49,064 nt of DNA. Origin: Butyrivibrio sp. (GTDB lineage Bacteria > Bacillota > Clostridia > Lachnospirales > Lachnospiraceae). The notes below the pieces were generated by a model. It made no database searches and was not told where the DNA came from. It saw only the letters and a list, made by a program, of their open reading frames with translations. The stretch lies in NCBI RefSeq assembly GCF_017940685.1, contig NZ_JAGAYD010000052.1, positions 1 through 49,064 of the forward strand, in the 5' to 3' direction. Position numbers and translations under genes: made by a program. Of this stretch, positions 1-8,042 are shown piece by piece. The first letter of the stretch is position 1. Every line of letters starts with the position of its first letter.

Positions 1-816
1 ATCTGCAATGATGGCTTTGTCATTAGCGATGGTTTCATTAAGGCTATCGATAAGCTCTTTTTGATATTTTTCATGAGCAATGGCATCTTCTCTGGCACGA
101 CATTGCTCAAGAATGCTGATGTCTGCGTTAGACATATATATAGATTCAGCAGCGGAATTCATTGATGGATTATCTTTTGTTATCATCTTGATTTCCTCCC
201 ATGTAGTTGCTTTAAAAAGCTTTGCCCAAGTATCAACATGATTGGTTTTATCCTCTGTAGTAGCCATGCTTGTATGATTCAATTCTATCACGTAGAGGTT
301 GAAATTGTTAGTATACAAATAGGAATCTTTGGCATTTCTTACTTGATATTTAGCAAAGAACTCAGGATGATCATCAAATAAAGTAAAATCTATAAAACCA
401 ATATGATAGACAGGCTTTATCAAGTTGTAATCCTGTCCCCGAGTTGCATTATCAAAACGCCTGCACAGGTACGATAATGATCGCATTGGCCAGTTGTTGT
501 AGTTTTCAACCTGCATTTCAATGTTGATGTAGGTGTCGTCGTTGAGCAGTACAAGGATATCAAGCTGATATTCTTTATCACTGATTGTTTTGCCTACTTC
601 AATTGGATTTTCTATTTTGACGTCTTTGATCTCGCTGAGCGAAATGCCAAGAATTGAACTGATCAGTTTGATTAGAGTTTTTTTATCACGCTGGAGTACC
701 ATACGGAACATATAGTCGTTGGTCATGTTGTAATGCAACGCTCCTGTTGCATTCAGGTAATGATATTTTTTTGGCAAATTTGGTTTCCTCATTTCTATTG
801 GTTTTGTTACTATCAT
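1..816 (-). CDS. Rpn-family PD-(D/E)XK nuclease (3' end outside window)
   Basis: The frame is open across the window edge, so only the first 272 codons are seen. The opening (TGALHYNMTNDYMFRMVLQ) and the core motif, with D86 in YQLDILV and E100-x-Q102 in YINIEMQVEN, match the Rpn/PDDEXK nuclease-transposase family, whose characterised E. coli members cut DNA and raise RecA-independent recombination. A long helical region follows, and a linker after about residue 220 holds many charged residues. Two in-frame ATGs (816 and 792) are possible and neither has a clear ribosome site. It is transcribed away from the HAD gene. Family assignment is from motifs. Many such genes are degenerate, and the missing end prevents judging that here. 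Confidence 0.8.
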   Translation of the reverse strand, partial: MIVTKPIEMRKPNLPKKYHYLNATGALHYNMTNDYMFRMVLQRDKKTLIKLISSILGISLSEIKDVKIENPIEVGKTISDKEYQLDILVLLNDDTYINIEMQVENYNNWPMRSLSYLCRRFDNATRGQDYNLIKPVYHIGFIDFTLFDDHPEFFAKYQVRNAKDSYLYTNNFNLYVIELNHTSMATTEDKTNHVDTWAKLFKATTWEEIKMITKDNPSMNSAAESIYMSNADISILEQCRAREDAIAHEKYQKELIDSLNETIANDKAIIAD

Positions 817-904
817 GGAATTTTTGGCAGATGTGCCTGATAGTCTATTAGAATATAACTATGAACGTGATTCAGATAAGCACAAATATAAGAGTAATAT
901 ATAA

Positions 905-939
905 TTCTTAAGATTTACCATCGAAATTTCTTAAGATTT
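905..939. repeat. Two direct repeats TTCTTAAGATTT, 23 bp apart
   Basis: Identical 12-mers lie at 905-916 and 928-939 in the divergent region between the nuclease gene and the HAD gene. Each contains the palindrome CTTAAG. A two-turn (about 23 bp) direct-repeat spacing is what a dimeric response regulator, for example of the LytTR type, would use. The regulatory role is inference; the repeat itself is certain. Confidence 0.5.
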
Positions 940-1022
940 TATGTAGATAAAAAAGATCAAGTTTGTATGTGATATGATGTTATAGTAGATTTTTTGAAAG
1001 GATTTTTTGTACATATAAAGTT

Positions 1023-1880
1023 ATGTGTGTTTTTTTACAGAGTAAACAATTAAAGAAGCAAATACTTGATAATACAGATCTTTTTGTCCTTGATATGGAT
1101 GGAACTTTTTATCTTGGGGATCAGATATTAGACGGGGCCCTGGATTTCTTAGAGGCGGTTAAAAGAGCTGGCAAGAGGTATATCTTTTTTACCAATAATT
1201 CATCAGTGTCTTCTGAGAATTACATTGAGAAGCTGCGTAAAATGAACTGTCACATAACCAGGGATATGATTATGACCAGCGGGGATGTTATGATCAGATA
1301 CCTAAAGTCACAGCATCCGGGAAAGAGTGTGTATCTTCTTGGAACTCCTGAGCTTAGAAAGAGTTTTGAGGAGGCTGGGATCATTCTTTTTAAGTCAGAA
1401 AGAGACGCCCAGGCTGCCAAGAGTAACGCTGACTGCGAGAAGGTTCCTGATCTTGTGGTTGTTGGATTTGATAAAAGTCTCGACTATACAACATTGTCAA
1501 ATGCCTGTGTCTATATAATGAAGGGAGCAAAGTTTTTGGCAACTCACCTTGATATCAACTGTCCGGTTCCAGGCGGATTTATTCCGGACTGCGGGGCCAT
1601 GTGCGCAGCGATTGAGCTGTCTACCAAGGTAAAGCCCAAGTTTGTTGGTAAGCCTTTTAAAGAGACTGTGGATATGGTTGTTGACGCAACAGGTGTAGAC
1701 AGAGAAAAAATAGCATTTGTCGGAGACCGCATATACACAGATGTTGCCACGGGCGTCAACAATGGAGCTATAGGAGTGCTGGTTCTTACTGGCGAAACCA
1801 AGCTATCAGAAGTTCCTGATTCTGAAGTTAAGCCAGACGTGATTTTTGATTCAATAAAAGAAATGGGCGAAATGCTCTGA
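1023..1880 (+). CDS. HAD-IIA family hydrolase (NagD / p-nitrophenylphosphatase-like)
   Basis: A 285-residue haloacid-dehalogenase-superfamily phosphatase. Motif I is at residues 24-28 (DMDGT, nucleophile D24 and acid D26). Motif II is the FFTNNSS segment (T57). The motif III lysine lies in the KPKFVGKPF stretch and motif IV is GDRIYTD. The order and the large cap between motifs II and III fit subclass IIA, which acts on small sugar or nucleotide phosphates in the cytoplasm. The ATG at 1023 is the first one in frame; a GAAAGGA element lies about 20 bases upstream, so spacing is loose. It is followed after 18 bases by a thioesterase gene, which suggests co-transcription. The substrate cannot be told from sequence. 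Confidence 0.88.
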   Translation: MCVFLQSKQLKKQILDNTDLFVLDMDGTFYLGDQILDGALDFLEAVKRAGKRYIFFTNNSSVSSENYIEKLRKMNCHITRDMIMTSGDVMIRYLKSQHPGKSVYLLGTPELRKSFEEAGIILFKSERDAQAAKSNADCEKVPDLVVVGFDKSLDYTTLSNACVYIMKGAKFLATHLDINCPVPGGFIPDCGAMCAAIELSTKVKPKFVGKPFKETVDMVVDATGVDREKIAFVGDRIYTDVATGVNNGAIGVLVLTGETKLSEVPDSEVKPDVIFDSIKEMGEML

Positions 1881-1898
1881 AATAGGGGAGGAAAACTA

Positions 1899-2309
1899 AT
1901 GGGAAACGTAGAGGAGGCAAGACGCATCTTTGCTGCAGATAAGTATGCTACTGAGGCTAGTGGCATTGTCATTGAAGAAGTAGGGGATGGATACGCCAAG
2001 TGCAGCATGAAGCTTACTGACATCCATAGAAATGCCTTTGGGGGCGTAATGGGTGGAGCTATATATACTCTGGCGGACTTTACTTTTGCTGTGGCATCCA
2101 ACTTTGAAAAAGAAAAGCTCACAGCCAGCCTTGTGGGACAGGCTACGTTTCTTTCTATGTCAAGGGGAGAAACTTTATATGGGGAGTCTGAGCTTATCAA
2201 GGATGGCAGACAGAATTGTTTTTACCAGATAAGAGTGTATGATGACCTGGGAGTAGATATTGCTACTGTATCTTTTACAGGAGTGCATATAGACAAGTTC
2301 AAGAGATAA
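1899..2309 (+). CDS. PaaI-type hotdog-fold thioesterase
   Basis: 136 residues, the usual length for a single hotdog domain. The central helix motif NAFGGVMGGAIYTLADFTFA corresponds to the PaaI/YbgC-like N..G..HGG....AD signature, but the His of HGG is Met here, a variant I believe is common in Firmicute members. The YGESELIKDGRQNCFYQIRVYD segment forms the later strands. The predicted role is hydrolysis of acyl-CoA or related aryl-thioesters in the cytoplasm. A GGGGAGG ribosome site sits 8 bases before the ATG. It lies 18 bases after the HAD gene and 22 before a membrane-protein gene. Confidence 0.85.
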   Translation: MGNVEEARRIFAADKYATEASGIVIEEVGDGYAKCSMKLTDIHRNAFGGVMGGAIYTLADFTFAVASNFEKEKLTASLVGQATFLSMSRGETLYGESELIKDGRQNCFYQIRVYDDLGVDIATVSFTGVHIDKFKR

Positions 2310-2331
2310 AAATATTTGTTGGGGTTTTTAA

Positions 2332-3219
2332 GTGAAAAAGAAAAATACAGTTTTTAGAATTCTTGGAAGCATGTTCCTGCTTCTTTTTTCCATGTGTATA
2401 TTTCCTATTAAGGCTTCTGCTGACATTGGTGCGAAGCCTTCAATTTACATAAAACTCGTCAATGCTCCAGAGAATTGTTATGTGGCACTTCTTGATGACT
2501 GGAAAAATGAAGATGCGCCATATAATACAGAATTAAGGGATTTTGATCCTGAAAAAGAAACTATAGATGAGTATCTTGAAAACTTCTCTTATGAGAGATG
2601 GACGTATTTTACATCTTTCTGGGAGAACAATTACTATAAGCCCAATGAAAAAAACGCAGTAACTTTTGATTATGACGTTCCGGATCCTTTCAGGATAATT
2701 GTTATAGATGAGGCTGGACCCGTAAAGGTAAGCGAAGTTTTTGACCAAAGGGAGTTTAATGCCTCTATTACATATGACTATGCTGCAAATACCATAACTG
2801 AGCACTACGTGAGAAAGTCACTGTCCAGAATAATTCAGGTGCTGGGCTATTATCTTTTGACGTTGGTATTTGAATGGATAGTTTTCCTGCTCTTTAAGCT
2901 TCCAAGGAACAAAAGAAATATCATCAGCTTTTTTGTTGTCAATGCAATCACCAATATTCCATACAACATATTTAAAGTGTACTTCTTAAGCCGCGCTGGC
3001 TGGCCGGGACTTTTTATTGCAGGATTTTTGGAGATCATAATAATGATCTTCGAGGCCATTGTCTACAGCTTTGCCCTGGTTACAGATAAAGGAGAACCCG
3101 GGCCTAAATGTTTTTTCTATGGTATCGTAGCCAATATCTTTAGCGTTTTCATGGGAATCGTACTGGTGATTCCTTTTATGATGATTGATGAATTTATACA
3201 TGAAACTATTTTGCACTAA
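2332..3219 (+). CDS. Exported/membrane protein of unknown function
   Basis: 295 residues, GTG start behind a weak GGGG element. Residues 1-30 are a signal peptide or anchor: a KKK stretch, then a hydrophobic LGSMFLLLFSMCIFPI core with a possible AS-A cleavage site. Residues 31-160 are an extracytoplasmic domain rich in aromatic and acidic residues. From about 168 to the end there are four hydrophobic helices separated by short loops. I do not recognise the family. Placed 22 bases after the thioesterase gene, so probably in the same transcript. The topology resembles membrane sensors or assembly factors but no function can be assigned. Confidence 0.7.
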   Translation: MKKKNTVFRILGSMFLLLFSMCIFPIKASADIGAKPSIYIKLVNAPENCYVALLDDWKNEDAPYNTELRDFDPEKETIDEYLENFSYERWTYFTSFWENNYYKPNEKNAVTFDYDVPDPFRIIVIDEAGPVKVSEVFDQREFNASITYDYAANTITEHYVRKSLSRIIQVLGYYLLTLVFEWIVFLLFKLPRNKRNIISFFVVNAITNIPYNIFKVYFLSRAGWPGLFIAGFLEIIIMIFEAIVYSFALVTDKGEPGPKCFFYGIVANIFSVFMGIVLVIPFMMIDEFIHETILH

Positions 3220-3242
3220 ACTGTCCACCCTAAACCACGGGG

Positions 3243-3264
3243 TCAGTGTATGAGCATACGCTGA
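3243..3264 (+). other. Strong hairpin after the membrane-protein gene
   Basis: TCAGTGTATG and CATACGCTGA pair almost perfectly (one G-T pair) around a very tight turn, 24 bases after the stop at 3219. No T-run follows, so it is not a standard intrinsic terminator. It may still stabilise the 3' end of the upstream transcript. Confidence 0.4.
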
Positions 3265-3275
3265 AAGCCTATAAT

Positions 3276-3305
3276 TTGATCAAAGACAGATGATTTCTGT
3301 ATTAC
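3276..3305 (+). promoter_or_regulatory. Candidate promoter for the 3333-7975 operon
   Basis: TTGATC at 3276-3281 and TATTAC at 3300-3305 are separated by 18 bases. The match to the sigma-A consensus is moderate. It would start transcription about 20 bases before the TGGAGGG ribosome site of the next gene. Confidence 0.4.
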
Positions 3306-3332
3306 AAATTATTAGTACTTTGGAGGGTATAA

Positions 3333-4661
3333 ATGGAAACAGAATCAAGCGTTGTATATAAGATTGCTGACAGGGCGTCAGAGATAGGCCGTACACGATT
3401 TAGAATGCCAAGGAATATTTATTCCTGGTTATATGGGTTTGCACATCTTTCCTGTTATTCAAGAGGCAGGATAAATATAGAATTTCCGGAGGACGCCGAG
3501 GAAGTAGAAAAACAGTTAAGAAAGCTTTGTGCTTTCTTTTTAGCATGCAAAACACCACCCTTTAGTATCAAGATGAATATTGAAAAGGTTATAAGAGAAA
3601 AGAGATATGACCTTCTTCCCAAAATAACAGGAGAGCCGGAATCTGATATTTACATTAGAAACCAAAAGACCTTGATCCAGACAGATTTATATGATAAAGG
3701 GAATGGCTGGAACGCCTTTTTGGATGTTACTGAGCTGGTACAGTATCTTTGTGATAGAGCTAATGAGAATGGCAATTATTTCTTCAATCAGTTTACGTAT
3801 TGTAAGAATGCTATAGATGAAACGGATCCTAAGATTAAAGATCAGATTCAAAGGACCTGGGAAAACGATACGTTTACCAAAATTTTAAAAAATGAGGATT
3901 TTGATCCTCCACAGCCTGGAACAGATGAGTTTAAGGTTGTGACTGCGAATAGGATCATACCATTTTATTCAAGAACAATAGAAGTAGGTGCTGCTGACGA
4001 TGAAGATAGTACAATCTTGGACGTATATTATAATGCGCTTCTGGCCCATGAATTTATGTGGGACAGACTAAAGCGTGTGGCCCACCTTTTGGATTTATCT
4101 GATACCGAGGAGGCTTCTAAGAAAAGATATGATACTACCCTAAAGATATATAAGAATATGCTGTCAACAGAGTATGCCCGTGAAGAAGAAAAATATGCCA
4201 TACGCTATGAAATGGACAGCTTCATTAAGGATGAACATCGCGCCAAAAGCGCAGTCAAACAGATCCATGATGAATATTCGCTGGAAGATCTTAAGCAGGA
4301 TATTGCTGATGACATGCGGCTTGAGATGGATATTAAGCTTGAGAAGTTAAGGCTTGAAATAGAAAAAGAGTATAACAAGAAATACCGCGAGGACTTCTCA
4401 GGAATAGTCAGGGCAGAGATGGAAAAACTTTTACCTGATCTTTTCAAAGAGCAGGAAAAAGTTGATGACAAGCCCTATAAGGTATATACCACTTCCTCAT
4501 ATTCTTATCAGGAACAGCTTTTTGGATCTTATGACACATTTGAAGAAGCCAGTAGTGCAGCCTCTGGTTTTAATGACTACATGGAACAGATGCGAGGCGA
4601 ATACTGTTTTGATATGAAGGATTACCGGTCGGCTTATGTGGTGGGGCCAAAAGAAAAATAG
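3333..4661 (+). CDS. Unknown cytosolic protein with long coiled coil, first gene of HEPN-like operon
   Basis: 442 residues, no signal peptide or membrane segment. Residues 1-240 are a mixed alpha/beta region without a motif I know. Residues about 265-385 are charged and helical (EE, KK and RLEIEKEYNKKY patterns), reading as coiled coil. The last 55 residues, beginning YKVYTTSSYSYQEQLFGSYD, look like a small separate alpha/beta domain with alternating aromatic residues. A TGGAGGG ribosome site precedes the ATG. The next gene starts 18 bases after the stop, so this is probably the first member of a three-gene operon with two membrane HEPN-like proteins. It could be a scaffold or sensor for them, which is inference only. 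Confidence 0.7.
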   Translation: METESSVVYKIADRASEIGRTRFRMPRNIYSWLYGFAHLSCYSRGRINIEFPEDAEEVEKQLRKLCAFFLACKTPPFSIKMNIEKVIREKRYDLLPKITGEPESDIYIRNQKTLIQTDLYDKGNGWNAFLDVTELVQYLCDRANENGNYFFNQFTYCKNAIDETDPKIKDQIQRTWENDTFTKILKNEDFDPPQPGTDEFKVVTANRIIPFYSRTIEVGAADDEDSTILDVYYNALLAHEFMWDRLKRVAHLLDLSDTEEASKKRYDTTLKIYKNMLSTEYAREEEKYAIRYEMDSFIKDEHRAKSAVKQIHDEYSLEDLKQDIADDMRLEMDIKLEKLRLEIEKEYNKKYREDFSGIVRAEMEKLLPDLFKEQEKVDDKPYKVYTTSSYSYQEQLFGSYDTFEEASSAASGFNDYMEQMRGEYCFDMKDYRSAYVVGPKEK

Positions 4662-4679
4662 AGAGAGAAGACGAATAGT

Positions 4680-6314
4680 ATGAAAAATATACTTAAGGGT
4701 GATCAAAGATCAGATCAGAAATTTGAAGAACTGGCTACCAATGTGTTGGGATTTGAGGCAGCTATTGCATTTCTGCTTTTTATCCTGCTTGCTTTTATTG
4801 TTTTTTTGACGGGAGTGGCAAGTGCGGTTGAGGTATTGAAGGGCTGTGGGTGGTTTTTGCTGTTGCTTTTGGCAAATTTCATTTTTGCCATTATTTGTTT
4901 TGGCGTTATTTCTCTTATTACAGATTCATTTCCCGTAAAGCATGATCCTGATAGGGGCATTGTCAGAGAACTTGAGATATTTTATCCGGGGATCTCATTT
5001 TGGGCAGTGTTTACTACATGTGTTGTATTTCCCGCTTCCTTGTATGTAACCCTGTATAAGAGAAAGCTGTTTGACCTTAATGTTTTTGGTTATGTATTAG
5101 CAGCTATTTTTATTGTGTTTGTTATAGCTTTGCTGTGGTCTTTTCTTGATCTGCTTATTCTCTCTATAAAAATGCGATTTTACAAAGGCACCCTTTGCCT
5201 TTGTATAGACAGTAAGGGCCATGCTCCGTTTTATTCCAGGATGAATGGAGTTAGAGAGGGTATGCTATGCGTATCATTTTGGAAGTACAAAAAGCTCTTT
5301 TCCCATATGAAAGGAAAGGTTGTTAAAGAGCTTTGGATTCAGTCAGACTATCCAGATGACAAAGTGGAAAAAGAAGATTTTATAGCCCCAATAATTGATG
5401 AGTGCTTTGATAAGGGCATTTCAGTATTCAAGGTGAACATCGACAAATCAAAAGATATCAAAAAGGTCAGAATATCAAGGGTAATAATCAAGGCAGAGAC
5501 AGAGACCAAGACCAAGACAGAGCTTCATGACTTTACAGAGGCTGAAGGTGTAAGTTATTTTGGTCGCCTAAACTTTAATGTCATTACTGATTATTCAAAT
5601 GTACCTTTCCCTGTTCAGATGAAGTATGAATTCCCAAATCATGCTATATCTCTCATGAATGCTTCCAGGGAAAACAGTGAGATATTCTATCAGCTCATAA
5701 AGCTTGTGGAGTATGTGTTCCATTACATGGCTCTATATAAGCTTTCTGCTGACGAGGAGCTTAAAAAGAAATATATCCACGATGGATTTTTATCTTCTAT
5801 CGGTATGTGGCAGAACATTGCATTTGAAAAAGCAGGTAACAAAAAGACCTACCAGGCTGACAATCCTCAGGGAGAAAAAGTTCTTTCTGCCTTTAAGTTT
5901 GTCCATAAAGCTACTCTTGGAGCGGACTATGGAAGAGTAAGAGTAACCTACAACGAAATATGCAGCATTATCACAAGTGTCAGAAACAGATATCTTGGAC
6001 ACGGAACCATGGTGTTCTCTGTGACACAGGATCTTATTGATGCCTTCATTACCCTGGTGGGAGTTATCATGGAGGATTTCTATGGAAAAGATGTGGTTAT
6101 AGATGTTGATAAGGATGACGAAGATGGTGTGATCTTAGCCAGAAGCTTCTATGATCAAAAAGAAAAGCATTCATCATTGCAGCTAATATCCGCAATATCC
6201 AATGAAGGTGACACAAGGTATGTTGAGTACCTTGATTATAGAAATGGAAGCTGCGTTTGTGATACAGAAAAAGTATATGACCTTGATTATGCGTTTGAAG
6301 GTGAAAATTCATGA
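4680..6314 (+). CDS. Four-helix membrane protein with HEPN-like cytosolic domain
   Basis: 544 residues. Four hydrophobic helices lie near residues 27-47, 57-80, 103-123 and 131-160, and the rest is cytosolic. The C-terminal third contains a helix with R435-N436-x4-H441 (RNRYLGHG), which is the R-[ND/H]-x(3-5)-H signature of HEPN ribonuclease domains, flanked by long helices (LIKLVEYVFHYMALY before, DLIDAFITLVGVIMEDFY after). A short beta-rich tail follows. The downstream gene has the same layout and alignable positions in this region, for example N-x-A near the start of the domain and an S-R pair. Its stop overlaps the next start. HEPN is a motif-level call; the domain could be a structural, non-catalytic relative. 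Confidence 0.7.
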   Translation: MKNILKGDQRSDQKFEELATNVLGFEAAIAFLLFILLAFIVFLTGVASAVEVLKGCGWFLLLLLANFIFAIICFGVISLITDSFPVKHDPDRGIVRELEIFYPGISFWAVFTTCVVFPASLYVTLYKRKLFDLNVFGYVLAAIFIVFVIALLWSFLDLLILSIKMRFYKGTLCLCIDSKGHAPFYSRMNGVREGMLCVSFWKYKKLFSHMKGKVVKELWIQSDYPDDKVEKEDFIAPIIDECFDKGISVFKVNIDKSKDIKKVRISRVIIKAETETKTKTELHDFTEAEGVSYFGRLNFNVITDYSNVPFPVQMKYEFPNHAISLMNASRENSEIFYQLIKLVEYVFHYMALYKLSADEELKKKYIHDGFLSSIGMWQNIAFEKAGNKKTYQADNPQGEKVLSAFKFVHKATLGADYGRVRVTYNEICSIITSVRNRYLGHGTMVFSVTQDLIDAFITLVGVIMEDFYGKDVVIDVDKDDEDGVILARSFYDQKEKHSSLQLISAISNEGDTRYVEYLDYRNGSCVCDTEKVYDLDYAFEGENS

Positions 6315-7975
6315 AAAATAGTGAGCTGAAAAATAGAACTATAAAAAAGCTGAAAAATACAAATACTGCAACTTTAGTAGCTGCGATTTTCATTACTCTG
6401 ACTGTTGTCCTGAATTATAAATTTGGGGGAAGAGTTCAATTAACCTTTAAGGATATGTGTTTTTTCCTTATAACGGTTTGGGGAAGCTTTATCATTTATT
6501 ACGGTACGCAGCTTATTTCCCTTGAGCTGTATCACTCAAAACGTATGATCTTTTGGCAGGAAAAGGAAATGGCCCTGGATTACTTTTGTGGTGTAGTGAA
6601 TGGAGCATTTTTTACTGCTGTTTGGTCTGTTATTACGATGATAGCTGGCTTTTTTGTGCTGTCGGATGGTAATAGAGGACCATTTCATATTGTGCTTTTT
6701 GGTTTGTTATTATTTGTATCCCTTTATAAACTGATTGTATCTATGAAAGCCACAGGAAAGGTTCAGTATACTCTTGAAGATATTTACAGCAAAAGTGAAG
6801 ATGATATATCGTATCATACAAAGTGGGTGATGATCCCGGAAGAGGGGCAGGATATTGATTCTGATTTTGATTTTTCTTCTGGAGACATGGCTATTTCTCA
6901 AAATGATTATAACAAGCTTCTTCATAAGGATAAGGACAGTTTGGATGTCCTTAGAATGGCTAAAAACTGGTGCTTTTATGTTAAGACTGACGAGCAGGGC
7001 ACTTTGGAAGAAGTCTTAGACAGAGCTTATGATCTGTACTCCGGCATGGAGGATAAACACCTAATAAGGATCCTCATCTACGTTGCAAGAAGTGTTAAAA
7101 ACAAGCCACTTATTATTCCTGACAAGTATAGAAGGCTGGAGTTTATCATGGTTTATATGACATATGAATCTCCGGAATTTAGTCTTTCTCAGTTAAACAA
7201 CTGCCTCAGTGAAAGGACAGTTACAGATAATTCAGTTGATTATACCGTTGAACAGGCTTTTGGTAATGTGGATCTGTTGTTTAGTGAGATCGTACGCGAG
7301 AGCAAGCTTGACAGAAGTTTTTCTAATGGTTCATCCTGGCTTGTGGACTTTTACAACAATGCATGTGTGTTCGCAAATCCATCAAGATCTGTAATGGCCC
7401 TTATGGACTATTGTGAAATGCTCATTAAACTGTCTTCAATATACTGCTATCAGGCATGTGGACAAAATGGAATTGATCATATCGATGATAAGTTTTCAGA
7501 AATAGTCGGGAGTATTTATAACACTGGCAAAAAAGATAACGACTGGAGTGAGCGTTTATCTAAAAGGATACCTGTACCTTTTACCATAGGAAAAGCCATA
7601 AAGGAGTTCCAAAAGTATCTGTACATAAGATATGAAGGTGACAAAGTCAGCTTTAGAGGAGTTTTTAGCCTTCTTCAGACCATCAGGGATAAAGTGATTG
7701 CCCATGGTATCATGTCAAGTGAAAGTGCTCCTTATGTCTGGGCCATCATGATATGGATAACCATGTGCCTTAATTATTATCTTAGGGCAGGTGATATAAG
7801 GATTGACCAGAATGATGGCAAGTGCCTTGTGGGCTACAACGATAGTCTCTACGAGGATGAAGCAGTTATTTCTGACAAGGGATTTCCTTGTTTCGCCAGC
7901 ATTTCCACGGGTAATGGCAAGTATATGTTTGTAAATTATTACAATGGAGATAAGATCACTCCTAAATTTGTATGA
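6311..7975 (+). CDS. Four-helix membrane protein with HEPN-like domain, paralogue of the preceding gene
   Basis: 554 residues, with the ATG overlapping the previous stop (ATGA), so translation is probably coupled. Hydrophobic helices lie near 18-38, 47-70, 92-118 and 124-145. The C-terminal domain carries R459-D460-x4-H465 (RDKVIAHG) inside a helix, matching the R-[ND]-x4-H motif of the upstream protein. Both also share the segment N-x-A followed by N-x-S-R about 100 residues earlier, and a beta-rich tail (ISTGNGKYMFVNYYNGD here, ISNEGDTRYVEYLDYRNG there). The pair therefore arose by duplication and diverged strongly. A new promoter begins just after the stop, so the operon ends here. The function is unknown. 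Confidence 0.7.
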   Translation: MKNSELKNRTIKKLKNTNTATLVAAIFITLTVVLNYKFGGRVQLTFKDMCFFLITVWGSFIIYYGTQLISLELYHSKRMIFWQEKEMALDYFCGVVNGAFFTAVWSVITMIAGFFVLSDGNRGPFHIVLFGLLLFVSLYKLIVSMKATGKVQYTLEDIYSKSEDDISYHTKWVMIPEEGQDIDSDFDFSSGDMAISQNDYNKLLHKDKDSLDVLRMAKNWCFYVKTDEQGTLEEVLDRAYDLYSGMEDKHLIRILIYVARSVKNKPLIIPDKYRRLEFIMVYMTYESPEFSLSQLNNCLSERTVTDNSVDYTVEQAFGNVDLLFSEIVRESKLDRSFSNGSSWLVDFYNNACVFANPSRSVMALMDYCEMLIKLSSIYCYQACGQNGIDHIDDKFSEIVGSIYNTGKKDNDWSERLSKRIPVPFTIGKAIKEFQKYLYIRYEGDKVSFRGVFSLLQTIRDKVIAHGIMSSESAPYVWAIMIWITMCLNYYLRAGDIRIDQNDGKCLVGYNDSLYEDEAVISDKGFPCFASISTGNGKYMFVNYYNGDKITPKFV

Positions 7976-8004
7976 TAGACATATGCAAACAAATGTTCTA
8001 TAAT
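7976..8004 (+). promoter_or_regulatory. ruvAB promoter with LexA (SOS) box
   Basis: TAGACA at 7976-7981 and TATAAT at 7999-8004 are spaced by 17 bases. Between them CAAACAAATGTTCT (7986-7999) matches 12 of 14 positions of the Firmicute LexA/DinR consensus CGAACRNRYGTTYC and abuts the -10 element. A bound repressor would block polymerase, so ruvAB should be SOS-induced. The promoter begins immediately after the stop of the upstream gene. Confidence 0.75.
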
Positions 8005-8042
8005 GAATTATAGTTTAATCAAAAGCTATGGGGGATAGGGAT

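Noticed and set aside
1544-2200. 218-codon open frame on the minus strand under the HAD and thioesterase genes
   Set aside because: It lies inside two well-supported plus-strand genes, has low-complexity serine/threonine/proline composition typical of antisense frames, and no ribosome site.
3220-3332. A riboswitch in the leader before the coiled-coil gene
   Set aside because: Only one simple hairpin was found, with none of the conserved core sequences of a known riboswitch class.
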